A stretch of 64,000 nucleotides of DNA from Candidatus Pantoea floridensis (GCF_900215435.1 NZ_OCMY01000001.1:2108001-2172000); one strand, 5' to 3'; positions 1 to 10,384 are shown, counted from the stretch's first letter. Translations and numbers: made by a program. Notes: generated from the letters alone by a model not told the origin.

Positions 1-1373
1 TTGTGGCGATCACTGGTCAGGTCTCTTCCGCCTTTATCGGCACGGACGCCTTCCAGGAAATCGATGTACTCGGTTTGTCGTTAGCCTGCACCAAGCACAG
101 TTTCCTCGTTGAATCGCTTGATGATTTACCTTCCGTGATGGCCGAAGCCTTCGCTATTGCACAGTCCGGCCGCCCTGGTCCGGTACTGGTTGATATCCCG
201 AAAGACATCCAAATTGCCCATGGCGAACTGACGCCGCACCTGCTGCCGGTGGAAGAAGAAGTGAGCTATTCGGCGCAGCATATCGCGGAAGCGCGTGCCT
301 TAATGGCACAGTCGCACAAACCGATGCTGTATATCGGCGGCGGCGTGGGCATGGCGCAAGCCGTTCCCGCACTGCGCGCCATGGCGCAGGAAACCGGTAT
401 TCCGATGGTTTCCACCTTGAAAGGTCTCGGTAGTGCGGATGCCAGCAGCGATCTCTATCTCGGCATGCTGGGCATGCACGGTACCAAAGCCGCTAACCTC
501 GCGGTGCAATCCTGCGATTTGCTGATTGCAGTGGGCGCACGTTTTGACGACCGCGTCACTGGCAAGCTGGATACCTTCGCGCCGCATGCCAGCGTCATCC
601 ATATCGATATCGATCCTGCCGAACTGAACAAACTGCGCCGTGCGCACGTCTCTTTGCAGGGTGACATGAATCAGGTGCTGCCTGCGCTGAGCATGCCGCT
701 GCAGATTGATGGCTGGCGCGCGGAAGTGAGCGCGATGAAAACTGAATTCGACTGGCGCTACGATCATCCAGGCGAAGCGATTTACGCGCCGCTGCTGCTG
801 AAGCAGTTATCCGATCGCAAAGCGGATAGCGCGGTGGTGACCACCGACGTTGGTCAGCATCAAATGTGGGCCGCTCAGCACATGAGCTTCACCGCACCAG
901 AAAACTTCATCACCTCCAGCGGCCTCGGCACCATGGGCTTTGGCCTGCCAGCGGCGATCGGTGCGCAAGTGGCGCGTCCTGAAGATACGGTGATCTGCGT
1001 ATCTGGCGATGGCTCGATCATGATGAATATTCAGGAGTTGGGCACCATCAAGCGCGGCAAACTACCCGTAAAAATCCTGCTGTTGGATAACCAACGTCTG
1101 GGCATGGTGCGCCAGTGGCAGCAACTGTTTTTTGATGGACGCTATAGCGAAACCATTCTTACCGACAATCCCGATTTCCTCACGCTGGCCAGCGCCTTTG
1201 ATATTCCAGGCCAGCGCATTAGCCGTAAAGATCAGGTCGACGCCGCCCTCGATGCTCTGCTGAACAGTGAAGGTCCTTACTTCCTGCATGTTTCGATAGA
1301 TGAGCATGAAAACGTCTGGCCATTGGTACCACCGGGTGCCAGCAACGCAAACATGATGGAGAAAACCGCATGA
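1..1373 (+). CDS. ilvG: Acetolactate synthase II large subunit, 5' end outside window
   Basis: Catalytic subunit of acetohydroxyacid synthase II, which condenses pyruvate with pyruvate or 2-oxobutyrate using ThDP, FAD and Mg2+; first common step of valine, leucine and isoleucine synthesis, cytoplasmic. The window opens inside the frame: the first whole codon is at base 3, so roughly the first 90 of about 548 residues are missing. The visible part holds the central FAD-binding domain and the C-terminal ThDP domain with the GDGS motif and a downstream Asn ([15 protein letters not shown]). No frameshift is visible, unlike the ilvG of E. coli K-12, so isozyme II should be active. It overlaps ilvM by ATGA. 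Confidence 0.97.
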   Translation, partial: VAITGQVSSAFIGTDAFQEIDVLGLSLACTKHSFLVESLDDLPSVMAEAFAIAQSGRPGPVLVDIPKDIQIAHGELTPHLLPVEEEVSYSAQHIAEARALMAQSHKPMLYIGGGVGMAQAVPALRAMAQETGIPMVSTLKGLGSADASSDLYLGMLGMHGTKAANLAVQSCDLLIAVGARFDDRVTGKLDTFAPHASVIHIDIDPAELNKLRRAHVSLQGDMNQVLPALSMPLQIDGWRAEVSAMKTEFDWRYDHPGEAIYAPLLLKQLSDRKADSAVVTTDVGQHQMWAAQHMSFTAPENFITSSGLGTMGFGLPAAIGAQVARPEDTVICVSGDGSIMMNIQELGTIKRGKLPVKILLLDNQRLGMVRQWQQLFFDGRYSETILTDNPDFLTLASAFDIPGQRISRKDQVDAALDALLNSEGPYFLHVSIDEHENVWPLVPPGASNANMMEKTA

Positions 1374-1627
1374 ACCAGCATCAATTGTCTATCGAAGCTC
1401 GCTTTCGCCCTGAAATATTGGAGCGCATTTTGCGTGTCGTGCGTCACCGTGGATTCCAGGTGTGTGCGATGAACATGGCCTCCGCGGTCAATGTCGAGAA
1501 CATTAATATCGAAATGACCGTTGCCAGCCAACGCTCTGTCGATTTACTGTCTTCGCAGTTAAGCAAACTTATGGATGTCGCTTGCGTCGAGATCCAACAA
1601 CAGACAACACAACAAATCCGCGCTTAG
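1370..1627 (+). CDS. ilvM: Acetolactate synthase II small (regulatory) subunit
   Basis: 85-residue ACT-type subunit that activates and stabilises the IlvG catalytic subunit. Its ATG overlaps the ilvG stop (ATGA), which points to translational coupling and 1:1 assembly. Length and the N-terminal pattern ([20 protein letters not shown]) fit the IlvM family. The gene is second in the ilvGMEDA operon. The attenuator leader that controls this operon in enterobacteria would lie upstream of ilvG and is not in the window. Confidence 0.96.
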   Translation: MNQHQLSIEARFRPEILERILRVVRHRGFQVCAMNMASAVNVENINIEMTVASQRSVDLLSSQLSKLMDVACVEIQQQTTQQIRA

Positions 1628-1646
1628 TCGCCAAAGGAAAAAAGCA

Positions 1647-2576
1647 ATGAGTACAAAGAAAGCAGACTTTATTTGGTTCAATGGAGAGATGGTTAAGTGG
1701 GAAGACGCCAAGGTCAGCGTAATGTCTCACGCACTGCATTACGGTACTTCTGTGTTTGAAGGCGTACGTTGCTACGACTCACACAAAGGCCCAGTGGTGT
1801 TCCGTCATCGTGAACACATGAAGCGTCTGCATGAATCCGCCAAAATTTACCGTTTCCCGATCAAAGCCAGCGTAGATGAACTGATGGAAGCGTGCCGCGA
1901 AGTGATCCGCGTGAACAAACTGAAAAGCGCTTATATCCGTCCGCTGGCCTTTGTGGGTGACGTGGGCCTGGGTGTAAACCCGCCAGATGGCTACACCACC
2001 GACGTAATCATCGCCGCCTTCCCATGGGGTGCTTACCTGGGCGCTGAAGCGCTGGAAAACGGCATCGATGCGATGGTTTCTTCGTGGAACCGCGTGGCAC
2101 CAAACACCTTGCCGACCGCTGCGAAAGCCGGTGGTAACTATCTCTCCTCTCTGCTGGTGGGTAGCGAAGCACGCCGTCACGGCTATCAGGAAGGTATCGC
2201 CCTCGACACCAACGGCTATATTTCAGAAGGCGCTGGCGAAAACTTGTTCGAAGTGAAAGATGGCGTTCTGTTCACGCCACCGTTCACCTCTTCGGCGCTG
2301 CCAGGCATCACCCGTGACGCCATCATCAAGCTGGCGCAAGACATGGGGATCGAAGTGCGTGAGCAGGTTCTGTCGCGTGAATCGCTGTATCTGGCAGACG
2401 AAGTCTTCATGTCAGGTACTGCAGCGGAGATCACCCCGGTGCGCAGCGTCGATGGTATTCAGGTTGGCGAAGGTAAACGTGGTCCGGTCACCGGTCGTAT
2501 CCAGAAGGCCTTCTTTGGCCTGTTCACTGGCGAGACGGAAGACAAGTGGGGCTGGTTGGATCCGGTTAACGCATAA
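1647..2576 (+). CDS. ilvE: Branched-chain amino acid aminotransferase
   Basis: PLP-dependent class IV aminotransferase that interconverts branched-chain 2-oxoacids and valine, leucine or isoleucine with glutamate as donor; last step of the pathway, cytoplasmic. I place the start at the ATG of MSTKKADFIWFNGEM, giving 309 residues, the usual length, with an AAAGGAAA ribosome site just upstream. The open frame extends 24 codons further upstream but overlaps ilvM and lacks similarity. The PLP lysine is in the TAAKAGGNYLSS segment, and the phosphate-binding GTAAEITPV motif is near the C-terminus. Confidence 0.97.
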   Translation: MSTKKADFIWFNGEMVKWEDAKVSVMSHALHYGTSVFEGVRCYDSHKGPVVFRHREHMKRLHESAKIYRFPIKASVDELMEACREVIRVNKLKSAYIRPLAFVGDVGLGVNPPDGYTTDVIIAAFPWGAYLGAEALENGIDAMVSSWNRVAPNTLPTAAKAGGNYLSSLLVGSEARRHGYQEGIALDTNGYISEGAGENLFEVKDGVLFTPPFTSSALPGITRDAIIKLAQDMGIEVREQVLSRESLYLADEVFMSGTAAEITPVRSVDGIQVGEGKRGPVTGRIQKAFFGLFTGETEDKWGWLDPVNA

Positions 2577-2587
2577 CGAGATTTTTT

Positions 2588-2609
2588 GCGGGCGTCAGAT
2601 GGCGCCCGC
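2588..2609. repeat. GC-rich hairpin between ilvE and ilvD
   Basis: Perfect inverted repeat GCGGGCG / CGCCCGC with an 8-base loop in the 62-base ilvE-ilvD gap. A run of six T lies on its 5' side, so on the plus strand it is not a classical terminator; it would look like one only for minus-strand transcription. It probably forms an mRNA hairpin that could stabilise the upstream ilvGME message or pause polymerase (inference). Confidence 0.6.
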
Positions 2610-2638
2610 AACCTTATTATTACTGGAGTAAATAGAGC

Positions 2639-4489
2639 ATGCCAAAGTACCGTTCCGCCACCACCACCCATGGACGCAACATGGCCGGTGCCCGTGCCTT
2701 GTGGCGCGCGACTGGAATGACCGACGACGATTTCGGTAAGCCGATTATCGCCGTGGTTAACTCATTCACCCAATTCGTACCGGGCCACGTGCACCTGCGC
2801 GACCTTGGCAAATTGGTTGCTGAAGAAATCGAAGCAGCAGGCGGTGTAGCCAAAGAGTTCAACACCATTGCGGTGGATGATGGTATCGCCATGGGTCATG
2901 GCGGCATGCTGTATTCACTGCCTTCACGTGAGCTGATTGCCGATTCAGTGGAGTACATGGTTAACGCGCACTGCGCCGACGCCATGGTGTGTATCTCCAA
3001 CTGCGATAAAATCACCCCGGGCATGCTGATGGCCGCACTGCGCCTCAACATTCCGGTGATCTTTGTTTCTGGCGGCCCGATGGAAGCCGGTAAAACCAAG
3101 CTGTCCGATCAAATCATCAAGCTGGATCTGGTGGACGCGATGATTCAGGGTGCGAACCCGAACGTCAGCGATGCCGACAGCGATCAGATTGAACGTTCTG
3201 CCTGTCCAACCTGCGGCTCCTGTTCTGGGATGTTCACCGCCAACTCCATGAACTGCCTGACCGAAGCGCTGGGCTTGTCGCAGCCAGGTAACGGTTCACT
3301 GCTGGCCACACACGCCGATCGTAAAGAGTTGTTCATCAATGCCGGTAAGCGCATCGTGAGTCTGACCAAACGCTATTACGAGCAGGATGACGTCAACATG
3401 CTGCCGCGCAACATCGCCACCAAGGCGGCGTTTGAGAATGCGATGACGCTGGATATTGCCATGGGTGGTTCCACTAACACCGTTCTGCACCTGCTGGCTG
3501 CGGCGCAGGAAGGCGAGATCGATTTTAATATCTCCGATATTGACCGTCTGTCGCGCAAGGTGCCGCAGCTGTGCAAAGTGGCACCAAGTACGCCGAAATA
3601 TCACATGGAAGATGTGCACCGTGCGGGTGGCGTTATCGGCATTCTCGGTGAGTTAGATCGCGCCGGCTTAATCGACTCCAGCGCGCGCAACATTCTGCAG
3701 CAAAGCATGCGTGAAACCATCGATCAGTACGACATCATGCTGACCAACGATCAGGCCGTGAAGGATATGTTCCGCGCCGGTCCTGCCGGTATTCGTACCA
3801 CCAAGGCGTTCTCGCAGAATTGCCGTTGGGACACGCTGGATGACGATCGTAGCGAAGGCTGCATCCGTACGCGCGAACACGCTTACTCACAGGATGGGGG
3901 GCTGGCGGTACTTTACGGCAACCTGGCAGAAGATGGCTGTATCGTAAAAACCGCGGGCGTTGATAAAGAAATCCTCACCTTCAAAGGCCCAGCCAAAGTG
4001 TACGAAAGCCAGGACGATGCGGTAGAAGCCATCCTTGGCGGCAAAGTGGTTGCCGGTGACGTGGTGGTTATCCGTTACGAAGGACCGAAAGGTGGCCCGG
4101 GCATGCAGGAAATGCTTTATCCCACCACCTATCTGAAATCGATGGGCCTCGGCAAAAGCTGCGCGCTGATCACCGACGGGCGCTTCTCGGGCGGCACCTC
4201 CGGTCTTTCGATTGGTCACGCCTCTCCGGAAGCGGCGAGCGGCGGCACCATCGCGCTGGTGAAAGATGGCGACATGATTGAAATCGATATCCCGAACCGT
4301 GGCATAAAGCTGGCGGTGGCGGATAACGAACTGCACGCCCGTCGTGAAGAAGAGCAGGCACGTGGCGAAGCGGCCTACACGCCGCACGGCCGCGTGCGTG
4401 AAGTCTCCTTCGCCCTGCGCGCTTATGCATCCCTCGCGACCAGCGCTGACAAAGGCGCGGTGCGCGATAAGTCCAAGCTGGGAGGCTAA
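2639..4489 (+). CDS. ilvD: Dihydroxy-acid dehydratase
   Basis: Iron-sulfur dehydratase converting 2,3-dihydroxy-isovalerate and 2,3-dihydroxy-3-methylvalerate to the corresponding 2-oxoacids; third step of valine and isoleucine synthesis. At 616 residues it is full length and close to the E. coli protein throughout. Conserved cysteines are visible at Cys122 ([10 protein letters not shown]) and at Cys189, Cys192 and Cys195 ([11 protein letters not shown]). The C-terminal half carries [12 protein letters not shown] family signatures ([13 protein letters not shown]). An ACTGGAGTAAA ribosome site precedes the ATG. Fourth gene of ilvGMEDA, with ilvA three bases downstream. Confidence 0.98.
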   Translation: MPKYRSATTTHGRNMAGARALWRATGMTDDDFGKPIIAVVNSFTQFVPGHVHLRDLGKLVAEEIEAAGGVAKEFNTIAVDDGIAMGHGGMLYSLPSRELIADSVEYMVNAHCADAMVCISNCDKITPGMLMAALRLNIPVIFVSGGPMEAGKTKLSDQIIKLDLVDAMIQGANPNVSDADSDQIERSACPTCGSCSGMFTANSMNCLTEALGLSQPGNGSLLATHADRKELFINAGKRIVSLTKRYYEQDDVNMLPRNIATKAAFENAMTLDIAMGGSTNTVLHLLAAAQEGEIDFNISDIDRLSRKVPQLCKVAPSTPKYHMEDVHRAGGVIGILGELDRAGLIDSSARNILQQSMRETIDQYDIMLTNDQAVKDMFRAGPAGIRTTKAFSQNCRWDTLDDDRSEGCIRTREHAYSQDGGLAVLYGNLAEDGCIVKTAGVDKEILTFKGPAKVYESQDDAVEAILGGKVVAGDVVVIRYEGPKGGPGMQEMLYPTTYLKSMGLGKSCALITDGRFSGGTSGLSIGHASPEAASGGTIALVKDGDMIEIDIPNRGIKLAVADNELHARREEEQARGEAAYTPHGRVREVSFALRAYASLATSADKGAVRDKSKLGG

Positions 4490-4492
4490 CCG

Positions 4493-6040
4493 ATGGCTGA
4501 GTCTCAACCGCTACCCGCGTCGCCCAACGGCGCGGAATATTTGCGCGCCGTGCTGCGTTCACCGGTGTATGAAATCGCCCAGGTAACGCCGCTGCAGAAA
4601 ATGGAAAAAATATCATCGCGTCTTGGCAACACCATTTTGGTGAAGCGTGAAGATCGCCAGCCGGTGCACAGCTTCAAGCTGCGCGGGGCGTACGCGATGA
4701 TAGCCGGGCTGAATGAAGAGCAAAAAGCACGCGGCGTGGTGACGGCTTCGGCCGGTAACCATGCGCAGGGCGTGGCGCTCTCGGCCAGCACGCTTGGCAT
4801 CAAATCACTGATTGTGATGCCGTTGGCCACGGCAGACATCAAGGTTGATGCAGTGCGCGCATTTGGCGGTGAGGCTTATCTGTTTGGGGCCAACTTCGAC
4901 GAGGCAAAAGCCAAAGCGATCGAGCTGTCAGAACAGCAGGGTTACACCTTCGTGCCGCCGTTTGACCATCCTGCGGTCATCGCCGGACAGGGCACGCTGG
5001 CGATGGAGCTGTTGCAACAGGATGCGCATCTCGATCGCGTCTTCGTACCGGTGGGCGGCGGTGGTCTGGCAGCGGGGGTTGCGGTGCTGATCAAACAACT
5101 AATGCCGCAGATCAAAGTGATTGCCGTGGAATCGGAAGATTCAGCCTGCCTGAAAGCAGCGCTGGATGCCGGCGAGCCGGTGGATTTGCCGCGCGTCGGC
5201 TTGTTTGCTGAAGGCGTGGCGGTCAAACGCATTGGTGATGAGACCTTCCGTCTGTGTCGTGAGTATCTCGACGACATCATCACGGTGGATAGCGATGCGA
5301 TATGTGCGGCGGTAAAAGATCTGTTCGAAGATGTGCGCGCGGTTGCGGAACCTTCAGGTGCGCTGGCGCTGGCGGGTATGAAGAAGTACATCCAGCAGCA
5401 TGACATCAAAGGCGAGCGTCTGGCGCACGTGTTGTCAGGTGCCAACGTCAACTTCCACGGCTTGCGTTACGTTTCTGAGCGTTGCGAACTGGGGGAACAG
5501 CGTGAAGCACTGCTGGCGGTGACGATTCCAGAGCAGCAGGGCAGTTTCCTCAAGTTCTGCCAAACCATCGGTGGCCGCTCAATCACCGAGTTCAACTATC
5601 GCTATGCGGATGCGGATAACGCCTGCATTTTCGTCGGCGTGCGCTTAACGCGTGGGCTGGAGGAGCGCAGTGAAATCATCAACCAGCTGAACGAAGCCGG
5701 TTATCACGTGGTGGACCTGTCGGATGATGAGATGGCAAAGCTGCACGTGCGCTACATGGTGGGCGGCCGTCCATCGAAGCCGCTGCGTGAACGCCTGTTT
5801 AGCTTTGAGTTCCCGGAAGCACCGGGCGCGCTGCTGAAGTTCCTGCAGACGCTGGGCGCACACTGGAATATCTCGCTGTTCCACTATCGCAGCCACGGCA
5901 CCGATTACGGTCGCGTGCTGGCGGCGTTTGAAGCTAACGAGCAGGAGCCGGATTTCGAAACTCATCTCACCGCGTTGGGTTACGAATGGCACGACGAAGC
6001 GAACAACCCGGCGTTTCGTTTCTTCCTCGCCGGGCAGTAA
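4493..6040 (+). CDS. ilvA: Biosynthetic threonine deaminase
   Basis: PLP enzyme that deaminates threonine to 2-oxobutyrate, the committed step to isoleucine; in this family it is inhibited by isoleucine. 515 residues, the full biosynthetic length. The PLP lysine lies in HSFKLRGAYAM, and the phosphate loop is the glycine run in VPVGGGGLAAGVA. Two ACT-like regulatory domains follow (about residues 335-405 and 430-505), each with an EFP/IPE-type start such as SFEFPEAPGALLKFL. GGAGG of the ilvD tail serves as ribosome site. The stop codon directly abuts the stop of the convergent ilvY, with no bases between. Confidence 0.98.
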   Translation: MAESQPLPASPNGAEYLRAVLRSPVYEIAQVTPLQKMEKISSRLGNTILVKREDRQPVHSFKLRGAYAMIAGLNEEQKARGVVTASAGNHAQGVALSASTLGIKSLIVMPLATADIKVDAVRAFGGEAYLFGANFDEAKAKAIELSEQQGYTFVPPFDHPAVIAGQGTLAMELLQQDAHLDRVFVPVGGGGLAAGVAVLIKQLMPQIKVIAVESEDSACLKAALDAGEPVDLPRVGLFAEGVAVKRIGDETFRLCREYLDDIITVDSDAICAAVKDLFEDVRAVAEPSGALALAGMKKYIQQHDIKGERLAHVLSGANVNFHGLRYVSERCELGEQREALLAVTIPEQQGSFLKFCQTIGGRSITEFNYRYADADNACIFVGVRLTRGLEERSEIINQLNEAGYHVVDLSDDEMAKLHVRYMVGGRPSKPLRERLFSFEFPEAPGALLKFLQTLGAHWNISLFHYRSHGTDYGRVLAAFEANEQEPDFETHLTALGYEWHDEANNPAFRFFLAGQ

Positions 6041-6922
6041 TTACAGCTGGTGCCAGAACGCATTGATAAGCGGCTCCCCGAGCCGCTTTTTTTGTACGCA
6101 CACGCCAAGCTCCAGCGGCGCAACAGATTCCACATTCTCCAGCGTTAACACGCGATTGCGCACCGGTTCCGGACTGTTTTCCAGCACCACATCCGGCAGC
6201 AGCGCAATGCCACAGCCCAGCGCCACCATCGAGACAATCGCCTCGTGTCCCGAAACCGTGGCGTAAATCTGCGGATTGGGGATGCGCTGGCGGCGGAACC
6301 ATAAATCAATGCCGCGGCGCGCAGGCCCTTGTTCCGGCAGGATAAACGGAATTTGCGCCCAATCCGGCTCATCCTGCGTTGCCTGGCTGCGCACCGGACA
6401 AGGCAGCGCCGGGGCGATCAGCACCAGCGGGATCAGCCCCAGTGGCGTAAAATCTATACTGGCAGGCAGCGATTCAGGTCGGCCGGCAATGGCGAGATCG
6501 GCGTCACCGGACTGCACCATTTCAATCGCATCGGCGGCATCACCGGTGGTGAGCTTGATCTCCACCTGCGGATGTTCGGCACGGAAGCGGTCGAGAATCG
6601 GTGGCAGATGACTGTAAGCGGCCGTCACCGAGCAAAACAGGCGCAGTTCGCCGCTGAGCGACGGACCGTTGAGATCCATCACATGGCGCAGCTGCTGGTA
6701 TTGCAGCAACGTCTGCTGTGCAAACTGGCGCAGACGCTCACCGGCTTCGGTCAGCGTAACGGTACGATTATCACGCAGAAATAGCGCGTGGCCGACATCC
6801 TCTTCCAGGCGCTGAATCTGGCGCGAAAGGGTGGATGGGCTGACGTGCATGGCGCGCGCAGTACGTCCGAAATGGCAGCTTTCCGCCAAATGAAGAAACA
6901 GTTTCAGGTCTCGTAAATCCAT
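6041..6922 (-). CDS. ilvY: LysR-type activator of ilvC
   Basis: LysR-family regulator that in enterobacteria activates ilvC when the KARI substrates acetolactate or acetohydroxybutyrate bind, and represses its own gene. 293 residues. The N-terminal winged helix is clear (LKLFLHLAESCHFGRTARAMHVSPSTLSRQIQRLEED in pieces), followed by a substrate-binding-type effector domain. It is transcribed divergently from ilvC across a 161-base region holding operator-like palindromes. Its last codons are shared with the terminator of the opposing ilvGMEDA operon. Confidence 0.95.
   Translation of the reverse strand: MDLRDLKLFLHLAESCHFGRTARAMHVSPSTLSRQIQRLEEDVGHALFLRDNRTVTLTEAGERLRQFAQQTLLQYQQLRHVMDLNGPSLSGELRLFCSVTAAYSHLPPILDRFRAEHPQVEIKLTTGDAADAIEMVQSGDADLAIAGRPESLPASIDFTPLGLIPLVLIAPALPCPVRSQATQDEPDWAQIPFILPEQGPARRGIDLWFRRQRIPNPQIYATVSGHEAIVSMVALGCGIALLPDVVLENSPEPVRNRVLTLENVESVAPLELGVCVQKKRLGEPLINAFWHQL
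6069..6093 (+). terminator. Rho-independent terminator of ilvGMEDA inside the ilvY coding end
   Basis: Stem AGCGGCTC / GAGCCGCT with a CCC loop, followed by seven T on the plus strand: a textbook intrinsic terminator about 30 bases after the ilvA stop. It lies wholly inside the 3' end of the convergent ilvY gene, where the same bases encode its KKRLGEPL segment. Confidence 0.85.
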
Positions 6923-6945
6923 GCGCTTGTCGCCTCAACGTTATG

Positions 6946-6991
6946 TTGCAATTTCTGCAATGTGACCTTGCTAATATATCAATTTAAGCAA
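6946..6991. promoter_or_regulatory. IlvY operator sites in the ilvY-ilvC divergent region
   Basis: Two TTGC...GCAA dyads in tandem: TTGCAATTTCTGCAA at 6946-6960, and TTGC (6968-6971) paired with GCAA (6988-6991). Both match the arrangement of the tandem IlvY operators of E. coli ilvYC. A plausible ilvC -10 (TCATAT, about 7003) follows at the expected place, and ilvY would be repressed from the proximal site. The assignment rests on sequence pattern and gene context. Confidence 0.75.
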
Positions 6992-7083
6992 TAGATTTCC
7001 TGTCATATGATGGGGTCATTCGCGGCGTAATAGACAACGCTGTTCCTGAACAAAAACAAACACAACATCTAACCGGAGTACCC

Positions 7084-8559
7084 ATGGCTAATTACTTCAA
7101 CACATTGAATCTGCGCAACCAGTTAGCGCAGCTGGGCAAGTGTCGCTTCATGGCGCGCGATGAATTCGCCGATGGTGCAAGCTTCCTGAAAGGCAAAAAA
7201 GTGGTCATCGTTGGCTGTGGTGCTCAGGGTCTGAACCAGGGCCTGAACATGCGTGATTCTGGCCTGGATGTGGCGTATGCCCTGCGTGCTGAAGCGATTG
7301 CTGAGAAACGTGCCTCTTTCCGTAAAGCCACCGATAACGGCTTCAAAGTCGGCACCTACGAAGAACTGATCCCGCAAGCCGATCTGGTGGTTAACCTGAC
7401 GCCGGACAAACAGCACTCCGCCGTCGTTCAGGCTGTTCAGCCGCTGATGAAAGATGGCGCGGCGCTGGGTTACTCACACGGTTTCAATATCGTTGAAGTG
7501 GGCGAAACCATTCGTAAAGACATCACCGTCGTGATGGTGGCGCCGAAATGCCCGGGTACCGAAGTGCGTGAAGAGTACAAGCGTGGTTTCGGTGTGCCGA
7601 CGCTGATCGCGGTTCACCCGGAAAACGATCCAAAAGGTGAAGGCATGGCGATTGCTAAAGCCTGGGCCGCAGCCACCGGCGGCGACCGTGCAGGCGTGCT
7701 GGAGTCTTCCTTCGTTGCGGAAGTGAAATCTGACCTGATGGGCGAGCAGACCATCCTGTGCGGTATGCTGCAGGCCGGTTCTCTGCTGTGCTTCGACAAG
7801 TTGGTGGCGGAAGGTCACGACGCGGCTTACACCGAAAAACTGATTCAATTCGGCTGGGAAACCATCACCGAATCTCTGAAGTTCGGCGGCATCACCTTGA
7901 TGATGGATCGTCTGTCTAACCCGGCGAAAATCCGCGCTTATGCGCTGTCTGAGCAGCTGAAAACCATCATGGCACCGCTGTTCCAGAAGCACATGGATGA
8001 CATCATCTCTGGCGAATTCTCTTCTGGCATGATGGCTGACTGGGCTAACGACGATAAAAACCTGCTGACCTGGCGTGAAGAGACCGGTGCTACCGCGTTC
8101 GAAAATGCACCGCAGTTTGAAGGCAAAATCGAAGAGCAGGAGTACTACGACAAAGGCGTAGTGATGGTTGCGATGGTGAAAGCGGGCGTTGAGCTGGCGT
8201 TCGAAACCATGGTTGACGCAGGCATCATCGAAGAGTCGGCTTACTACGAATCACTGCATGAGCTGCCGCTGATTGCCAATACCATCGCCCGTAAGCGCCT
8301 GTATGAAATGAACGTGGTTATCTCAGATACCGCAGAATACGGTAACTACCTGTTCTCCTTCGCGGCCGTTCCGCTGCTGAAAGAGTTCATGACCACGCTG
8401 CAGCCAGGCGATTTGGGTAAAGCGGTTGAAGGCACTCAGGTTGATAACGCGCAGCTGCGTGACGTCAACGAAGCGGTGCGTCAGCACCCAATCGAATCGG
8501 TAGGCCGCAAGCTGCGTGGCTACATGACCGATATGAAACGTATCGCCGTCGCGGGCTAA
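7084..8559 (+). CDS. ilvC: Ketol-acid reductoisomerase (class II)
   Basis: NADPH- and Mg2+-dependent isomeroreductase that turns acetolactate or acetohydroxybutyrate into the dihydroxy acids used by IlvD. 491 residues marks the long class II type with a duplicated C-terminal helical domain. The Rossmann motif [12 protein letters not shown] follows about 35 residues in from the start. ATG is preceded by ACCGGAGTA. Its own promoter lies in the ilvY-ilvC region and is expected to be switched on by IlvY with substrate. Confidence 0.98.
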   Translation: MANYFNTLNLRNQLAQLGKCRFMARDEFADGASFLKGKKVVIVGCGAQGLNQGLNMRDSGLDVAYALRAEAIAEKRASFRKATDNGFKVGTYEELIPQADLVVNLTPDKQHSAVVQAVQPLMKDGAALGYSHGFNIVEVGETIRKDITVVMVAPKCPGTEVREEYKRGFGVPTLIAVHPENDPKGEGMAIAKAWAAATGGDRAGVLESSFVAEVKSDLMGEQTILCGMLQAGSLLCFDKLVAEGHDAAYTEKLIQFGWETITESLKFGGITLMMDRLSNPAKIRAYALSEQLKTIMAPLFQKHMDDIISGEFSSGMMADWANDDKNLLTWREETGATAFENAPQFEGKIEEQEYYDKGVVMVAMVKAGVELAFETMVDAGIIEESAYYESLHELPLIANTIARKRLYEMNVVISDTAEYGNYLFSFAAVPLLKEFMTTLQPGDLGKAVEGTQVDNAQLRDVNEAVRQHPIESVGRKLRGYMTDMKRIAVAG

Positions 8560-8590
8560 GCCACGCACGACACCGTTTTCAGCACAAAGA

Positions 8591-8614
8591 AACCCCGGCT
8601 TGCCGGGGTTTTTT
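8591..8614 (+). terminator. Rho-independent terminator of ilvC
   Basis: Perfect 9-base stem AACCCCGGC / GCCGGGGTT with a TT loop followed by a T run, 31 bases after the ilvC stop. Confidence 0.92.
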
Positions 8615-8637
8615 ATTATGTGGGATTCGATCGGTTC

Positions 8638-8688
8638 AGCATGAATGCTGACTATACAACATCGTAGGGTCGCCATTCATGGCGACCT
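8638..8688. repeat. GTAG-headed palindrome pair (REP/BIME-like), first half degenerate
   Basis: A complete unit, GTAGGG followed by TCGCCAT-TC-ATGGCGA, occupies 8664-8687. An upstream decayed partner (CAGCATGAATGCTG, then CTATACAAC) is in inverse orientation. It sits between the convergent ilvC and yhjE terminators. Confidence 0.8.
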
Positions 8689-8713
8689 GGTTTCCGCATA
8701 CCTTATCTCAATC

Positions 8714-8741
8714 AATAAAAAACCCGGCTAAAAGCCGGGTT
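8714..8741 (-). terminator. Rho-independent terminator of yhjE
   Basis: On the minus strand, stem AACCCGGCT / AGCCGGGTT with a TTT loop runs into a T-rich tract, 20 bases past the yhjE stop codon. Confidence 0.88.
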
Positions 8742-8760
8742 CTCTTAACGCTCAATCAAA

Positions 8761-10095
8761 TCACACCGCTTCATACAGCGTCTGATTACGGGTCTCTTTA
8801 CAGGCAATCAGCGCAATCAGCGTCAGCACTGCCATTGAAGCCAGATAGAAACCTACCGCCTGCAAACCGTAATTGGCGTTTAACCAGGTGGCGATATAGG
8901 GCGCAACCGACGCACCAAGAATCGACGAAAGATTATAGGAGAACGACGCGCCGGTATAACGTACTTCGGTCGGGAACAGCTCTGGCAGCAGCGCGCCCAT
9001 TGGACCAAACGTCAAACCCATAATGCTCAAGCCGAGAATCAGGAAGCCCATCACCAGCACCTGAGAACCCGAACCGAGCAGCACGGGGAACATCAACGCA
9101 AAAGCGATAATCATCAGCGTAATGGTGATCATGGTTTTACGGCGACCAAAGCGATCGGCCAGCAAACCGGCAATCGGCACCATCACACCAAAACCAATCA
9201 CTGCCACCATCAACATCCACAGGAAGCTATTACGCGAATAACCGAGGCCTGCCGGGGCGGGTGCGGTGCCGTAACTCATCGAGTAGACGGTCATAATGTA
9301 GAACAGCGTATAGGTGGCAAGCATGATGAAGGTACCGAGAATGGTCGCCGTTAAATGCTTGCTCAGCAGCGTACCAATCGGCATCCGCACCTGCTTATTC
9401 TCTTTCTGCACTTTGGCAAACACCGGGCTTTCATGCAGCGAAACGCGCACATACAAGCCAATCAGCACCAGCACTGCAGAAAGGATAAACGGCACGCGCC
9501 AGCCCCAGTTCATGAACTGCTCATCAGTTAGTAGCCATGACAGCAACAGGAAGGTGCCGTTGGCGAAGAAGAAGCCAATCGGCGCGCCAAGCTGTGGGAA
9601 TGAACCATAAAGCGCGCGTTTCTTTGCGGGCGCATTCTCGGTCGCCAAAAGTGCCGCACCGCCCCATTCGCCGCCCAGGCCAAGACCCTGACCAAAACGC
9701 GCCAGCGCCAGCAGCAGCGGGGCAGCCACGCCAATGGTTTGATAGCTCGGCAGCAAACCAATCAGCACTGTCGAAACGCCCATGGTCAGCAGCGATGCCA
9801 CCAGGGTGGCTTTACGGCCGACGCGATCGCCAAAGTGCCCGAACAGCGCAGAGCCGATAGGGCGCGCAACGAAGGCGATGGCGAAGGTAGCCAGTGATTG
9901 CAGCGTGGCGACGGTTGGATCGCCCTGCGGGAAGAAGATATGCGGGAAAATAATCACCGCGGCAGTGGCATAAATATAGAAATCGAAGAATTCGATGGCG
10001 GTGCCGACAAGCGATGCCACAACCACTTTGCCGCGTGAATTGACCGGCGTGTCGTCGTGTTTTTGGTCGAGTGTTTCTGTGATGGAGGCTTGCAT
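8761..10095 (-). CDS. yhjE: MFS metabolite:proton symporter, YhjE type
   Basis: Inner-membrane major-facilitator protein of the metabolite:H+ symporter (MHS) subfamily; the E. coli orthologue YhjE has no settled substrate. 444 residues with about 12 hydrophobic segments. The MFS motif A variant GHFGDRVGRK lies between helices 2 and 3, and a second copy (LADRFGRRK) lies between helices 8 and 9. LPELFPTEVRYTGASFSYN near the C-terminus is characteristic of ProP/ShiA-like carriers. Gene order yhjC-yhjD-yhjE matches E. coli, supporting orthology. The substrate cannot be read from sequence. Confidence 0.92.
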   Translation of the reverse strand: MQASITETLDQKHDDTPVNSRGKVVVASLVGTAIEFFDFYIYATAAVIIFPHIFFPQGDPTVATLQSLATFAIAFVARPIGSALFGHFGDRVGRKATLVASLLTMGVSTVLIGLLPSYQTIGVAAPLLLALARFGQGLGLGGEWGGAALLATENAPAKKRALYGSFPQLGAPIGFFFANGTFLLLSWLLTDEQFMNWGWRVPFILSAVLVLIGLYVRVSLHESPVFAKVQKENKQVRMPIGTLLSKHLTATILGTFIMLATYTLFYIMTVYSMSYGTAPAPAGLGYSRNSFLWMLMVAVIGFGVMVPIAGLLADRFGRRKTMITITLMIIAFALMFPVLLGSGSQVLVMGFLILGLSIMGLTFGPMGALLPELFPTEVRYTGASFSYNLSSILGASVAPYIATWLNANYGLQAVGFYLASMAVLTLIALIACKETRNQTLYEAV

Positions 10096-10303
10096 AAGTG
10101 TTTCTTAATTGTAAATGTAGACAGAGAATCTTACGCACCTGGTTTGCGGCATTCAATGGCGAAAAACCGCGTCAGACCGGGCTTTTTCGGCGAAAAAGTG
10201 GATAATTTCTGAGTTGATGCAATCAGTGGCGGATGGGAACGGGAAGTGTCACTTTTTTGGCGTGAATCTCTGCAAAAGGGCCAAATTAAAGTGACCCTTC
10301 AGC

Positions 10304-10345
10304 GTTTCCTGCTGGTTTTTGCTGGAAAAGCAGCCAGCAGGAAAC
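10304..10345. repeat. Perfect 12-base inverted repeat between yhjD and yhjE
   Basis: Arms GTTTCCTGCTGG (10304-10315) and CCAGCAGGAAAC (10334-10345) are exact complements around an 18-base loop. ATTTTT follows on the plus strand only, so it does not look like a terminator for the minus-strand yhjD transcript. It may be an mRNA-stabilising or attenuating hairpin in the 289-base gap, or a terminator against plus-strand read-through. No other recognisable element was seen in the gap. Confidence 0.6.
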
Positions 10346-10384
10346 ATTTTTAGCTAGTTGAGAAAATGTAACAAGTGAGCCAGC

